Below, piece by piece: positions 1 to 9,720 of a stretch of 64,000 bases of DNA. The DNA is taken from positions 4,402,001 through 4,466,000 of the forward strand of contig NZ_CP036291.1 of assembly GCF_007750855.1 (NCBI RefSeq), given 5' to 3'. The stretch comes from Pirellulimonas nuda. Lineage in GTDB: Bacteria > Planctomycetota > Planctomycetia > Pirellulales > Lacipirellulaceae. The notes below the pieces were generated by a model. It was not told the DNA's origin and did no database searches. It worked only from the letters and a program-made list of their open reading frames with translations. Made by a program: the position numbers and the translations under genes. Position 1 is the stretch's first letter, and each line of letters begins with the position of its first letter.

Positions 1-273
1 AGGGGGTCGAGCGGCTCCGGCTGCCCGGCGTTAACCGCCCGGAGCCCTTCCGCCAAACGTGCCTGAAGACGCAGCAAGCACGCCTGGGCGTGCTAGCGTG
101 CACGCCGCAGGCGTAGCGGGTCGGGCGCGACCGCGCTTGTGACCGGCCGCGTTACAACCGGCACAACCCGGACCGTGCGTCGCCGCACGCTGCTGGGCGC
201 CGCCAAGGGCCGAAGAAGATGGCATCGCCCGCCCCCACTCGCTTCTGAGCCGATCGCTCAGCAAGGAGCCGCT

Positions 274-801
274 ATGCCACGCTGGATTCTCTGCACGCTC
301 ACCCTGGCCGTCGCGCCGCTGGCCGCCCAGGCGCAAGCGCCCCGCCTGCTTCCGACGGTTCAGCCACAAGCGACCCATGCGGCCATCGCGCCCGTGGGGA
401 CTACGCCGGCGGCGCCTGCGCCGCTGTTCCGTCACGCGAGCATCGACGCCGCCTGGTCGGCGACACAGCAGTCGGGCAGGCCGATGTTGGTTTATGTCAC
501 CAGCGACAACTGCTTCTACTGCAAGAAGATGCAGATCGAAACGCTCGCGCAGCCACAGATCGCCCGCGGGGTCGCCGCGATGACCGAGCCGGCGATCGTA
601 AACGCGTCGCAGTCGCCCGAGATGACCAAGCTGCTCCGCGTGCGCGCGTTCCCCACCACGCTGGTGATCTCGTCGGAGAACCGCGTCATCGGCAAGATCG
701 AAGGCTTCGTCGAACCGACGGAGTTTGCCGAGCGCGTCTGGCCGGTGCTGCGAGTCGCCGCGGAAACAACGACACAGCAACGCCGCATCGCGAAGCAATA
801 G
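274..801 (+). CDS. Secreted thioredoxin-fold protein
   Basis: The 175-residue protein begins with a signal peptide (MPRWILCTLTLAVAPLAAQA) and carries a thioredoxin-type redox centre, DNCFYCKKM, with cysteines at residues 80 and 83. After it comes the usual fold with a cis-proline-like FPTTLV segment near residues 127-132. It probably acts on disulfides of exported proteins, or binds them, in the periplasm. The substrate is unknown. The ATG at 274 was chosen because an AAGGAG ribosome site lies at 263-268 and the signal peptide starts there; the open frame extends further upstream but that part is low-complexity and arginine-rich. The gene converges on hemB with a short hairpin between them. 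The fold is seen in sequence; the role is inferred. Confidence 0.85.
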   Translation: MPRWILCTLTLAVAPLAAQAQAPRLLPTVQPQATHAAIAPVGTTPAAPAPLFRHASIDAAWSATQQSGRPMLVYVTSDNCFYCKKMQIETLAQPQIARGVAAMTEPAIVNASQSPEMTKLLRVRAFPTTLVISSENRVIGKIEGFVEPTEFAERVWPVLRVAAETTTQQRRIAKQ

Positions 802-808
802 CGCGTTG

Positions 809-849
809 TAGGATGGGTCAGCGTCCGCCTGCGGCGGGCTCGATCCATC

Positions 850-852
<3 letters not shown>
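809..852. repeat. Inverted repeat between convergent genes
   Basis: TAGGATGGG at 809 and the complementary ATCCATCCTA at 843-852 flank a CGCCTGCGGCG core, making a hairpin between the convergent thioredoxin-like gene and hemB. It touches the hemB stop codon. A similar sequence in the other orientation lies at 32149-32190, so it belongs to a dispersed repeat family. It may also act as a bidirectional terminator, although no T tract follows. Confidence 0.6.
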
Positions 853-1899
<1,047 letters not shown>

Positions 1900-1947
1900 C
1901 TAGAATCCGCTACCCGGCCCGCCATTAACAGGGCCTACGAGCGAAAC

Positions 1948-2436
1948 ATGCCCGATCCAGAACCACAGCACCAAGCCGCTCCCCCGACGCCCGCCGATGC
2001 GCGGCCCGCGGGCCCGCCGAAGATTAGTGTCGGCGCGTTCGAGTTCACCTCGGTGGGCGTCCGCGTACGCGGCAAGCCCGGTGTGGAACAGTGGAAGGGC
2101 CCGCTGGAGTTCGCCCTGTGGTGCCAGAAGGCGGGCCCGTGGTGGATCGGCGACCTGCTGAACGCCGGCGAGGGGAGCTTCGGCGAGATGTTCAGCCAGA
2201 TGTGCGAGGGGCTCGTCTCCCCGGACATGCTCAACCGCTACGCGGCGGTGGCGCGGAAGGTGCCGATCGAGAACCGCACCCCCAACCAAAGCTGGTCCGC
2301 CCACGCCAACGTGGCGCGGCTCGATGTCGGTTTGCAGCGCCGCTTCCTGAAGGCCGCGATCCGCGAGGGTTGGAGCAGCGAGGAGCTGCGGGTGAAGGTG
2401 CGGGACTTTTGTCGTGAGGAAGGGGGCACGCGGTAG
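1948..2436 (+). CDS. Conserved hypothetical protein, 162 residues
   Basis: I do not recognise a family. The protein starts with a proline- and alanine-rich disordered stretch of about 30 residues. A compact part follows: a beta-like segment (KISVGAFEFTSVGVRVRGK), a tryptophan-rich segment (WKGPLEFALWCQKAGPWWIG), and a helical C-terminal half ending in a charged helix (SSEELRVKVRDFCREE). There is no signal peptide or membrane segment, so it is probably cytoplasmic. The helical part loosely recalls small DNA-binding or phage accessory proteins, but no motif decides this. The ATG at 1948 is used because upstream in-frame sequence overlaps the divergent hemB gene. Codon use is like its neighbours. 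The 26-bp repeat that brackets the Uma2 gene begins one base after its stop. Confidence 0.75.
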   Translation: MPDPEPQHQAAPPTPADARPAGPPKISVGAFEFTSVGVRVRGKPGVEQWKGPLEFALWCQKAGPWWIGDLLNAGEGSFGEMFSQMCEGLVSPDMLNRYAAVARKVPIENRTPNQSWSAHANVARLDVGLQRRFLKAAIREGWSSEELRVKVRDFCREEGGTR

Positions 2437-2462
2437 TCTCTCGCAGAGGCGCCCAGACGCAG
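2437..2462 (+). repeat. Left copy of a perfect 26-bp inverted repeat
   Basis: These 26 bases, starting TCTCTCGCAGAGG, are the exact reverse complement of 3229-3254. The two copies bracket the Uma2 gene. The sequence type (GCAGAGGCGCCCAGACGCAG) resembles a common dispersed intergenic repeat, so the pair may be repeat copies and not transposon ends. Confidence 0.85.
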
Positions 2463-2556
2463 AGGATCTACCTTCGCCCTCTCCGCGAGAGTTTTCAGGT
2501 TAGCACTCCGGAATGGCTATACTTCGAACATAGCCGCTGACCAGAAGGAGCCCAGC

Positions 2557-3123
2557 ATGAGCCCGGCCGAGGTCTCTACCATCACCGCCGAAGAGATGCT
2601 GTCGATGCCCGAGAGCGAGGGATGCGAGCTCGTTGATGGACAACTCTTGGAGAAGAATTTGGGCGCCAAGTCGGGCTGGATTGGTGGAAGACTACTCTCG
2701 CTTCTTGATCGATACTCGGACGACGGACGAAACGGATGGGCGTTCCCAAGTGAGTGCGGCATCCAGTGCATTCCCAACGAACCCAACCGCGTGCTCAAAC
2801 CCGATGCGTTCTTTCTCCGCCCGAGCCGCTTGCCCGGTGAACAGATCCCGGATGGCTGGGTGCGGGTCGCACCGGACCTAGCCGCCGAAGTGGTGTCGCC
2901 CAACGACCTCTACTCCGATGTCGAACAGAAGGTCGAAGAGTATCTGGAAGCGGGGGTGAAGTTGGTGTGGGTGATTGACCCCGTCACGCGCACCGCAATG
3001 GTCTACCGCCCGAGAGGCGCCCAACCGTCGCGGCTTTCGATCGATGGCGAGCTGTCGGGCGAAGACGTGCTGCCGGGGTTCAAGTGCCAGGTGGCGGCGT
3101 TGTTTCCGGAGGCGCAGCGCTAG
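2557..3123 (+). CDS. Uma2 family (DUF820) putative endonuclease
   Basis: The 188-residue protein matches the Uma2 family, a PD-(D/E)XK-like fold that is abundant in planctomycetes and cyanobacteria. The order of motifs is right: an N-terminal EMLSMPESEGCELVDGQL segment, KPDAFFL near residues 83-89 (the PD of the active site), then APDLAAEVVSP with the acidic residue, and a QKVEEYLEAGVKLVWVIDP segment with the lysine. All expected catalytic positions appear intact. The biological role of the family is not settled; nuclease activity is inferred from the fold. The ATG at 2557 is preceded by AGAAGGAGC. The gene sits alone between two copies of a perfect 26-bp inverted repeat, which hints at movement as a unit. 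Confidence 0.9.
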   Translation: MSPAEVSTITAEEMLSMPESEGCELVDGQLLEKNLGAKSGWIGGRLLSLLDRYSDDGRNGWAFPSECGIQCIPNEPNRVLKPDAFFLRPSRLPGEQIPDGWVRVAPDLAAEVVSPNDLYSDVEQKVEEYLEAGVKLVWVIDPVTRTAMVYRPRGAQPSRLSIDGELSGEDVLPGFKCQVAALFPEAQR

Positions 3124-3161
3124 CCTGTTAGAGGGGGATAGGTGAAACGAGCGCAGCGAGT

Positions 3162-3254
3162 GCAGACCCATCATGCGATAGAGCCACATCATGGGTCTGC
3201 GTCTGGATGGGTCTGCGTCCGGGCGCCACTGCGTCTGGGCGCCTCTGCGAGAGA
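3162..3254. repeat. Hairpin plus right copy of the 26-bp inverted repeat
   Basis: GCAGACCCAT at 3162-3171 pairs with ATGGGTCTGC at 3191-3200. Short direct variants of GGATGGGTCTGCGTC follow. The segment 3229-3254 is the exact reverse complement of 2437-2462. The whole block fills the gap between the Uma2 gene and the convergent adenine deaminase gene. Confidence 0.75.
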
Positions 3255-3264
3255 GACGTGCTCC

Positions 3265-4902
3265 TCACTCAAATAATTCCACAAACCGGAACGCCTCGCC
3301 ATCGAACAGCCCCTGGTCGCTTAGCTTCAGCGCCGGGATCACCAGCAGGGCCATGAACGACAGCGTCATGTAGGGCGCCCGCAGCGGCGAGCCCCACGCT
3401 TTGACGAGCTTGTCGAGCGTGCCGTAGGCGGCGGCTACTTCGTCGCAGGTTCCGGTGGCCATCAGGCCGGCGATCGGCAGCGGCAGCACCTCGGCCGCCC
3501 CATCCGCGCCGCACGCGGCGCTCAGCCCGCCGCCGGCGTCCATCACCAGGTTGATGGCGGCGGCCAGATCGGCGTCGCTTACGCCAACGGCGATCACGTT
3601 GTGCGAGTCGTGGGCCACGCTGGAGGCCATCGCGCCGCGCTTCAGCCCGAAGTTCTTCACGAACGCAAACGCCGGCGCCGCCGCATGGTAGCGGTTGACG
3701 ACCACCATCTTCAGCACGTCGCCCTCGGGGTCGCTAACGACCGCGCCCGATTCGACCCTCGGCGTTGCCAACAGCGATCCGGTCACCAACTGGCCGTCGA
3801 CGGCTTCGATCACGCGCAGCCGGCCGGGGTGCGGATCGAGACGCAGGTCCTCAGCCGACACCGACCGGGCGACGAACTGGTTCACCGGGTCGATCGGAAC
3901 GCTGCTGATCAGCGACTTGCCGCGCTCGGCCACTAGCCGGCCGTCGATCCAGGTGCGGAGCACGCGCGGCGCCGTGAGCGAATCGACCTCGATGAAGTCT
4001 GCCGGGTCCCCCTCGCGTAGCAGGCCGACATCCAGCTTGTAGTGCTGCACCGGGTTGACGCAGGCGGCGCGCAGCACATTGAACAGCTCGACCCCCAGCC
4101 CCAGCGCGCGGCGCACCAAGGCGTCGATGTGCCCCAGCACCAGCTCGTCCGGGTGCTTGTCGTCGCTGCACAGCATGCAGTGGGCGGGGTGCTCGCTCAG
4201 CAGCGGCCACAGCGCCTCAAAGTTGCGTGCGGCGGAGCCCTCGCGGATGGCGATGCGGCAGCCCGCTTCGATCTTGTCGAGCGCTTCGTCCTTGGTGAAG
4301 CACTCGTGGTCGGTGCTCATGCCGGCCGCCACGTACTGGGCGGCCAGCTCGCCCCGCAGCCCCGGGGCGTGGCCGTCGATCGGCTTGCCGCGCTCGTTGG
4401 CGGCAGCGATCTTGGCGTGGCAGTCGGGGTCGCCCCCCAGCACGCCCGGGAAGTTCATCATCTCGCTGAGGTACGCGATGCGCGGGTCGTCCAGCAGCCG
4501 CTCGACCTCTTCGACGCTGATCTCGGCGCCGGCGGTCTCGAAGGTGGTGGCCGGCACGCACGAGGGGGCGCCGAAGGCGATCTTCAGCGGCGTCTGGGCG
4601 GCGTTCTCCAGCATCCACTCGACCCCCGCCACGCCCAGCACGTTGCCGATCTCGTGCGGGTCGCTCACCGTGGCCACCACGCCGTGCGTCATGGCTTTGC
4701 GGGCGAACTCGGTCGGCGCCAGCATCGAGCTCTCGATGTGCACGTGGGCGTCGACAAAGCCAGGCATTAGGTAGGTCGCCGGCGCATCATCGACGGGCGT
4801 GATGCTCGCGATGCGGCCCCCAAGGACGGTCACCTCGCCGGGGAAGACGCGACGCTGGTGCACGTCTACTACTTGTCCGCGAATAGTGAAGTCTTCTGCC
4901 AT
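3265..4902 (-). CDS. ade: Adenine deaminase
   Basis: A cytoplasmic amidohydrolase that converts adenine to hypoxanthine and ammonia in purine salvage. The 545-residue product has the metal-binding start of the barrel, MPGFVDAHVHIESSM, then DPHEIGNVLG, IDGHAPGLRG and STDHECFTKDEAL, all typical of the AdeC branch. The C-terminal family half with KRGAMASSVAHDSHN is complete. The length fits the family. The ATG at 4902 was chosen; a GTG 30 bases upstream is possible but lacks a ribosome site. The gene is monocistronic, and repeats lie on both sides. Recognition is by several family motifs in the right order. Confidence 0.93.
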   Translation of the reverse strand: MAEDFTIRGQVVDVHQRRVFPGEVTVLGGRIASITPVDDAPATYLMPGFVDAHVHIESSMLAPTEFARKAMTHGVVATVSDPHEIGNVLGVAGVEWMLENAAQTPLKIAFGAPSCVPATTFETAGAEISVEEVERLLDDPRIAYLSEMMNFPGVLGGDPDCHAKIAAANERGKPIDGHAPGLRGELAAQYVAAGMSTDHECFTKDEALDKIEAGCRIAIREGSAARNFEALWPLLSEHPAHCMLCSDDKHPDELVLGHIDALVRRALGLGVELFNVLRAACVNPVQHYKLDVGLLREGDPADFIEVDSLTAPRVLRTWIDGRLVAERGKSLISSVPIDPVNQFVARSVSAEDLRLDPHPGRLRVIEAVDGQLVTGSLLATPRVESGAVVSDPEGDVLKMVVVNRYHAAAPAFAFVKNFGLKRGAMASSVAHDSHNVIAVGVSDADLAAAINLVMDAGGGLSAACGADGAAEVLPLPIAGLMATGTCDEVAAAYGTLDKLVKAWGSPLRAPYMTLSFMALLVIPALKLSDQGLFDGEAFRFVELFE

Positions 4903-5306
4903 CGGTGCTGGCGCCTTCGGTGTTATGGCCACTCAAGAGAACGCTTAACCACGGATAGCACGGATAGCACGGATTTCACGGATTTCACGGATGAAACCTG
5001 GCAGGTCATTGCTTCGCCCCGGAGCAACTCCAAAGGCGGCGCTTTCCCATATTCTTCGTGAAATCCTTGCTATCGGTGGTCGGAGCGTCCGTTCGTTGAA
5101 CGGCAAATATCATCCATCGCCCATTGGCTGTCGAGCATCGGCTGCTAGCGACGCGATAAAGTTTGCCGGTTGGGCGATCTTTTCCGAAAGCTCCGGCGCC
5201 GGGGCGCCGATACCTTTCTTCAAGCAGTGATCCAGGGGGGCCTGGCGCACGGCATGAGCGCGATTTTTGCGCGACCGCCGAGCACAACGCTCCCCGAGGA
5301 TATCCC
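4903..5306. other. Intergenic region between divergent genes, repeat-rich
   Basis: About 400 bases without a convincing gene, between ade (leftward) and the cysteine-rich protein gene (rightward). It contains a run of CACGGAT-type units from 4947 and a degenerate inverted copy near 5054-5080. An AT-richer tract at 5156-5192 (GATAAAGTTTGCCGG onward) may hold the promoter of the gene at 5307. Confidence 0.6.
4947..5080. repeat. Degenerate inverted intergenic repeat, CACGGAT class
   Basis: From 4947 the sequence repeats the unit GGATAGCACGGAT and then GGATTTCACGG. The segment 5054-5080 (CTTCGTGAAATCCTTGC and on to CGGTGGT) is the imperfect reverse complement of the left arm. Related arms occur at 32115, 33940 and 43219. 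Confidence 0.7.
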
Positions 5307-6818
5307 ATGCGACGCGGATTGCACCCCGTAATTGCCGCCCCGCTGGCTCTTGTTCTGCTCATCGCCCCCGCGGTGGAGGCTCAGAGCGGTCTCCCCTGGA
5401 AGCGGCCAACCGTATCGAGCGCGCCGGCCCAGGCCGATCAGCACTCGCAGCAGCGTTTCGGCGCCGCCAATCAATCAGTGCGGGTGGTCTACGACGACGC
5501 CCCGCAAGAGCCGCAAGTCGTCGCCACCCGTCAGGTGGCGCCCAGCGGCCGTCCGCCCCAACCCATGGCGATGCGGACCCGTGTCGCTCAGTACGAAGAA
5601 GAACTCCCCGATGGCGGGACGCCGGAGGCGGTTCCAACGCCGGCCAAAAAGCCGAGTTCGTCGCCGACACGGATGCCACAGCCGTCGATGCAGCCCCAAG
5701 CGATGTCGTACGGCCCGGAGATGTCGGGGCCGATGATGTACGAGGGTTCGTGCCCGTGCGGCCAGTGCGACTCTGGCGCCTGCGACTCCTGCCCCTGTGA
5801 GCCCGGTTGCGGCTTCCCCGAATGCGGGTGCGGCGTGCCTGACTGCGGGTGCCCCATCGACCCCTACGCGGTCGGCGGCTGCGGCGATGCGTGCGGTGTG
5901 AATGGGTGCGGCGACTGCGTCGGCCCGTGCCACTGCGGAAGCCTGGGTCACTGTGCGGAGCGGGGCGCGATCCCCTTGATCCTGTACATCCCGCCGATCA
6001 TGGACTTCAACGCCTTCGTCGGCGTGCACGGTTTCAAGAACCCGCTGGACTACCCCACGGGCAGCCCCCAGGGCAACGACGGCAGCAACTTCGGCATCCA
6101 CGAAGGGCTGAACGCCGGCGGCAAGATGGCGTGGCTGCCGTTCCCGGGCCTCGGCTACCAGATTGGCTTCCAAGCGGTGCAGAGCCGGTTCTCGGGCAAC
6201 GCGGCGACCGGATCGTCGAGCACCGAAGTGCATCAGCAGTTCCTCACCGCCGGGTTGTTCCACCGCTGCCCGGTGGGCCTGAATTACGGTCTGGTGTACG
6301 ACTACATGAACGACGACCGTCCCAACCGGAGCGGCAACTTGCTCTCCAGCCGTTACGACTTCCACCAAGTACGTGGCCTGGTCAGCATCCGGAACAACGG
6401 GTGCAAAGAAGTAGGCTTCATGTTCACCGGTGGGGGCGGCGGCAACTCCTCGAGCCTGACCCCTAGCTCGCTCAACCAGCTTGAACCGGCCGACCAGTAC
6501 TCGTTCTTCTACCGGCTGCACGGCAAGCAGGGTGGCGAGGTCACCGGCTTCGCCGGCTGGACGAGCAACAGCAAGGGGCTGTTCGGCGCCAACAGTTGGA
6601 CGCCGCTGAACGACCGCTGGTCGCTCAACTCCGCCTTCACGTACATGATCCCCGAAGACAAGCCCAACGGCCAAGGATCGCTGGACGAAGGCTGGAACCT
6701 GAGCGTCAACCTGGTGTGGCACTACGGCTGCACGGCCAAGAGCCGGTACCGCAACCCGTTCCGCCCGATGTTCGACGTGGCCGACAACGGCTCGATGATT
6801 ATCGACCGCACGCCGTAG
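5307..6818 (+). CDS. Exported cysteine-rich protein with beta-rich C-terminal domain
   Basis: The 503-residue protein has a signal peptide (MRRGLHPVIAAPLALVLLIA), a proline- and glutamine-rich linker, and a cysteine-rich block at about residues 148-218 built of CG/PxCG-type units (CPCGQC, CEPGCGFPECGCG). The C-terminal part of about 280 residues alternates aromatic and polar residues (FNAFVGVHGF, GKMAWLPFPGLGYQIGFQ) like an outer-membrane beta-barrel or porin-like domain. It may be one of the planctomycete surface families such as DUF6666, but that name is from memory and unverified. It is probably exported to the cell surface, where the cysteines could cross-link it. The start at 5307 has a CCGAGGA ribosome site. 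A strong hairpin ends the transcript. Confidence 0.8.
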   Translation: MRRGLHPVIAAPLALVLLIAPAVEAQSGLPWKRPTVSSAPAQADQHSQQRFGAANQSVRVVYDDAPQEPQVVATRQVAPSGRPPQPMAMRTRVAQYEEELPDGGTPEAVPTPAKKPSSSPTRMPQPSMQPQAMSYGPEMSGPMMYEGSCPCGQCDSGACDSCPCEPGCGFPECGCGVPDCGCPIDPYAVGGCGDACGVNGCGDCVGPCHCGSLGHCAERGAIPLILYIPPIMDFNAFVGVHGFKNPLDYPTGSPQGNDGSNFGIHEGLNAGGKMAWLPFPGLGYQIGFQAVQSRFSGNAATGSSSTEVHQQFLTAGLFHRCPVGLNYGLVYDYMNDDRPNRSGNLLSSRYDFHQVRGLVSIRNNGCKEVGFMFTGGGGGNSSSLTPSSLNQLEPADQYSFFYRLHGKQGGEVTGFAGWTSNSKGLFGANSWTPLNDRWSLNSAFTYMIPEDKPNGQGSLDEGWNLSVNLVWHYGCTAKSRYRNPFRPMFDVADNGSMIIDRTP

Positions 6819-6856
6819 GCGGGGCGATCTGATCTCAAGCGTAACCAAGATTGAAA

Positions 6857-6886
6857 GCAAGCCGGACCGGCGACGGTCCGGCTTGC
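6857..6886 (+). terminator. Hairpin terminator after the cysteine-rich protein gene
   Basis: A perfect 12-bp stem, GCAAGCCGGACC paired with GGTCCGGCTTGC, has a 6-base loop and lies 39 bases after the stop codon. The T-rich tail (ATTCTTACAT) is weak. Confidence 0.7.
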
Positions 6887-6921
6887 ATTCTTACATGTGC
6901 CGCTATCGGCGCCGCCTGCTG

Positions 6922-7347
6922 TCACTTGGGCGTCGGAATCAGATCGACGCGCATACAGAATATTAGCGTCACCGCGGCTACCAACAGAAGCGCCAGCAGG
7001 GTCCCTGACAGGAACAAGAGGGTTCGCAGCCAAGTCGCAGGGCCGACGAACCAAGTCCAGTACCCCTCGGCGATAGGTCCCGCCAGGTAGCTCGCATTGG
7101 CCACGCACGCACCGATGACGGACAATCTCACGGCATCGGCTACTTCTCCTGCGAGCGCCGAGATGACGAGCAGCGGAAGCGTTGCAACGCCCAGCACCGC
7201 GTTGTAAACCCACCGCCGCTTCTCCCAGGCCACGACCACGCGGCCGATCTCTAGCCGCTTGCGTTCTGGTTCGCTGAGCCCGTCGAACGCGGCATCGTGC
7301 GGGCCCCCCTCAACAAGGGGCGCCGCGTACGGGTTGCTTTCGGTCAT
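6922..7347 (-). CDS. Small multi-pass membrane protein with NPYxxP start
   Basis: The 141-residue protein begins MTESNPYAAP. Many planctomycete membrane proteins carry such an NPYxxP amino terminus. It then has a hydrophilic segment and about three hydrophobic helices (near residues 50-70, 75-95 and 108-132). No catalytic motif is visible. It lies in the inner membrane by prediction; the function is unknown. The gene is on the strand opposite to the cysteine-rich gene and converges on its terminator. It starts just after the end of the ImmA-like gene on the same strand, with 24 bases between them, so the two may share a transcript. Confidence 0.75.
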   Translation of the reverse strand: MTESNPYAAPLVEGGPHDAAFDGLSEPERKRLEIGRVVVAWEKRRWVYNAVLGVATLPLLVISALAGEVADAVRLSVIGACVANASYLAGPIAEGYWTWFVGPATWLRTLLFLSGTLLALLLVAAVTLIFCMRVDLIPTPK

Positions 7348-7371
7348 GCGGGCATTCTAACCCAGTACTTC

Positions 7372-8145
7372 TTACTCGTCCCCCCACAGCTCTGTCCGCA
7401 TCACCTCGCGCCGCCAACCCGGCTCGTGCACCGGCCAACAGCGCACGCGGGCGAGCGGCCCGCCGCCCTTCGACCACTGGCTAGGTTCACTCAACCGGTG
7501 GGTCCGCTGCTGAGAGTCCGACTCAATCTCAGAGAGCGGCGGCCGCAGGCCCGGCAGGCTGGAGCGCCGCCAAGTGACTCGGCCGTGGTCGAACACGGTC
7601 ACCACCACCGGCGCACGGGCCACCAGCAGCGTCCGCCGCGCCAGTAGTTCCCAACTTGCGGTCGCGTAGCGCCGTTTGAGGTCGGCCAGGTCGTCGTCCA
7701 GCAGCTCGCTGTCCCCCGCTAGCCAGCGGCGCGGGGCGAGCAGGCAGCCCGCCAGTTCGTTGGCGACGCGTTCTCGGGCGTCGGGCCGGACCGCGTACGA
7801 CTCCAGCGCAAGCTGCCCGAAGACGCGCCAAGCGAACGCCTCGCCGATCTCGTGCGCCACCGCAAAGTGGCGGCGTTCTGGCCGCGCCTCGGGGCTCAGT
7901 GCGATCACCGCCACGCCGCCGCAAGCCGAATCGTCCGCCAGCCTCACCAAACGGGCCCGGTGCACGCCGTCGCCCCAACCGTGCTGACCGTCGGGCGCCC
8001 CGTCGTCCGCCACGATCAGCCCGAGCCGATCGGCTGCCAGAAACGCGTCGACCGGCGGCTCGTCGATGCCGGCCTCCCACAGCAGATCGGACGCACAACG
8101 CTCGATCGCGTCTTGCCATTCTTCAAAGGGGATGTCTGCGAGCAT
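7372..8145 (-). CDS. ImmA/IrrE family metallopeptidase-like protein
   Basis: The 257-residue protein has the ImmA/IrrE pattern. The catalytic-helix region is HFAVAHEIGEAFAWRVFG near residues 100-117, followed by RERVANELAGCLLAPRRWL, which corresponds to the conserved ExxAxxFAxxLLMP helix. The family usually has HExxH; here it reads HEIGE, with glutamate in place of the second histidine. The protein may therefore bind metal differently or be catalytically weak. Relatives cleave or inactivate repressors in phage, mobile-element and stress regulation. No XRE-type partner lies next to it. The ATG at 8145 gives an N-terminus (MLADIPFEEWQDAIERCASD) typical of the family; an open frame extends upstream but overlaps rimO. 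Confidence 0.75.
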   Translation of the reverse strand: MLADIPFEEWQDAIERCASDLLWEAGIDEPPVDAFLAADRLGLIVADDGAPDGQHGWGDGVHRARLVRLADDSACGGVAVIALSPEARPERRHFAVAHEIGEAFAWRVFGQLALESYAVRPDARERVANELAGCLLAPRRWLAGDSELLDDDLADLKRRYATASWELLARRTLLVARAPVVVTVFDHGRVTWRRSSLPGLRPPLSEIESDSQQRTHRLSEPSQWSKGGGPLARVRCWPVHEPGWRREVMRTELWGDE

Positions 8146-8327
8146 GCTGGAGCTCCGGGGGCCAATGGTGTTCACCCGTATACTATTCGCACACCCGCGC
8201 ATTGCAAGCGAATTTTTCGGCAAGGGAAGAAGACGCGGTTCGGCGCGTTGTGCGTGGCTTGTCAACAGAGCGGTGCTGCTGCCACAATCAGGAGTTTGCC
8301 GATCCCACCTGACTCGGGGCCCCCCTC

Positions 8328-9716
8328 TTGGCCACTCCATTCACGGAACAACTCCAGCGCGCCGACGGCCCGAAAGGCCGCTACGCCTTCATCAGCCTGG
8401 GGTGCCCCAAGAACCTGGTCGACAGCGAGCGGATGCTGGGGCTGCTGCAGCTCGACGGCTACGAGCTGACCCCCGACCCGCAGGACGCCGACTTCGCGAT
8501 CGTCAACACCTGTGGCTTTATCGAGGCGGCCCGCAACGAGTCGTTCGCCGCGATCGACGAGATGCTCGCACTGAAACAATCTGGCCAACTGCGGGGCGTG
8601 ATCGTCTCCGGCTGCCTCGCCGAGCGGCAGAAGGAGCTGCTGCTGGTCGACCGCCCCGGCATCGACCACCTGGTTGGCGTGTTCGGGCGGGAAGAGGTAA
8701 CCAAGGTCGCCGACCGGCTGATCGGCGGACTGGAGGAACAGCGGTTGGTGTTCCAGCCGGCGCCCGCCCGGCCGCTGGACGACAACAAGCGGATGCGGAT
8801 CACGCCGCGGCACTTCGCCTACCTGAAGATCTCTGAGGGGTGCGACCGGCTTTGCACCTTCTGCGCCATCCCCAAGATGCGCGGTAAGCACGCCACCAAG
8901 CCGATGGAGGCCGTGCTGGACGAGGCCCGCGAGCTGGCCGCCGACGGCGTGCGCGAGCTGGTGATCGTCGCCCAGGACACTACGTATTACGGAAAGGACC
9001 TGTACGGCGAGACCCGGCTCGCCGAGCTGCTGCGCCAGCTCGATCAGGTCGAGGGGCTCGACTGGGTCCGCCTGATGTACCTCTACCCGATGTACTTCAG
9101 CGACGAGCTGATCGACGTGATCGCCGGCAGCCGGCGGATCGTCCCGTACCTCGACATGCCCCTGCAGCACGCCAGCGACCGGATGCTCAAGCGGATGCAG
9201 CGGCGCGTCAACCGCGCGGACACCGAGACGCTGCTGGAGAAGCTCCGCGACCGCATCCCCGGCGTCGTGATGCGGACCACCATGATCACCGGGTTCCCCG
9301 GCGAGACCGACGCCGACTTCGAAGAGATGTGCGGCTTCGTCAAGCAGCACCGGTTCGAGCGGCTGGGGGTGTTTACCTACTCCCTTGAACCCGACACGCC
9401 CGCGGCCAGGCTGCCCGACCACCTGCCCGAAGAGGTCAAAGACGAACGCCGCGCGGAGCTGATGGCCATCCAGCAGCAGATCGCCTTCGACTGGGCCGAC
9501 GATCAAGTCGGCAAGCAGTCGGACGTGCTGATCGACTCGCCGGTCCCCGAACAAGCGGGCGCCTGGATTGGCCGGAGCGCCGCCGACGCGCCGGACGTCG
9601 ACTGCGTGACCTACGTCTCCGGCGAGGGCCTGGCGCCGGGCCAGCTCGTCCGCTGCGAAAACGTCGCCCGCAGCGACTACGATCTTGCGGCCGTAGCGAT
9701 CGCCCCGCCCCGCTGA
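8328..9716 (+). CDS. rimO: Ribosomal protein S12 methylthiotransferase
   Basis: A radical-SAM methylthiotransferase that modifies the conserved aspartate of ribosomal protein S12 (beta-methylthio-aspartate). The 462-residue product has the N-terminal UPF0004 signature [14 protein letters not shown], which separates RimO from MiaB, with further cluster cysteines in NTCGF and SGCLAE. The radical-SAM motif is [11 protein letters not shown] near residues 172-182. A C-terminal TRAM domain is present. Translation appears to start at the TTG at 8328, because no other start precedes the essential SLGCPKN segment at residue 22; no clear ribosome site is seen. It is followed by an inverted repeat and then pgsA. 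Confidence 0.96.
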   Translation: MATPFTEQLQRADGPKGRYAFISLGCPKNLVDSERMLGLLQLDGYELTPDPQDADFAIVNTCGFIEAARNESFAAIDEMLALKQSGQLRGVIVSGCLAERQKELLLVDRPGIDHLVGVFGREEVTKVADRLIGGLEEQRLVFQPAPARPLDDNKRMRITPRHFAYLKISEGCDRLCTFCAIPKMRGKHATKPMEAVLDEARELAADGVRELVIVAQDTTYYGKDLYGETRLAELLRQLDQVEGLDWVRLMYLYPMYFSDELIDVIAGSRRIVPYLDMPLQHASDRMLKRMQRRVNRADTETLLEKLRDRIPGVVMRTTMITGFPGETDADFEEMCGFVKQHRFERLGVFTYSLEPDTPAARLPDHLPEEVKDERRAELMAIQQQIAFDWADDQVGKQSDVLIDSPVPEQAGAWIGRSAADAPDVDCVTYVSGEGLAPGQLVRCENVARSDYDLAAVAIAPPR

Positions 9717-9720
9717 CAGT

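Noticed and set aside
1..273. End of a gene or RNA at the left edge
   Set aside because: Only a small CACGCC-TG-GGCGTG hairpin near 79-92 is visible; no protein family or RNA fold can be supported.
31..798. Long open frame on the minus strand opposite the thioredoxin-like gene
   Set aside because: It is arginine-rich, has no motif, and is explained by the GC-rich codon use of the true gene on the plus strand.
5475..6860. 461-codon minus-strand frame opposite the cysteine-rich exported protein
   Set aside because: Valine-, arginine- and histidine-rich shadow without signal or family likeness; the plus strand has a signal peptide and ribosome site.
8145..8230. LexA- or repressor-type operator before the ImmA-like gene
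   Set aside because: GTGTTCACCCGTATAC and GTATACTATTC give only loose symmetry; no known operator matches.
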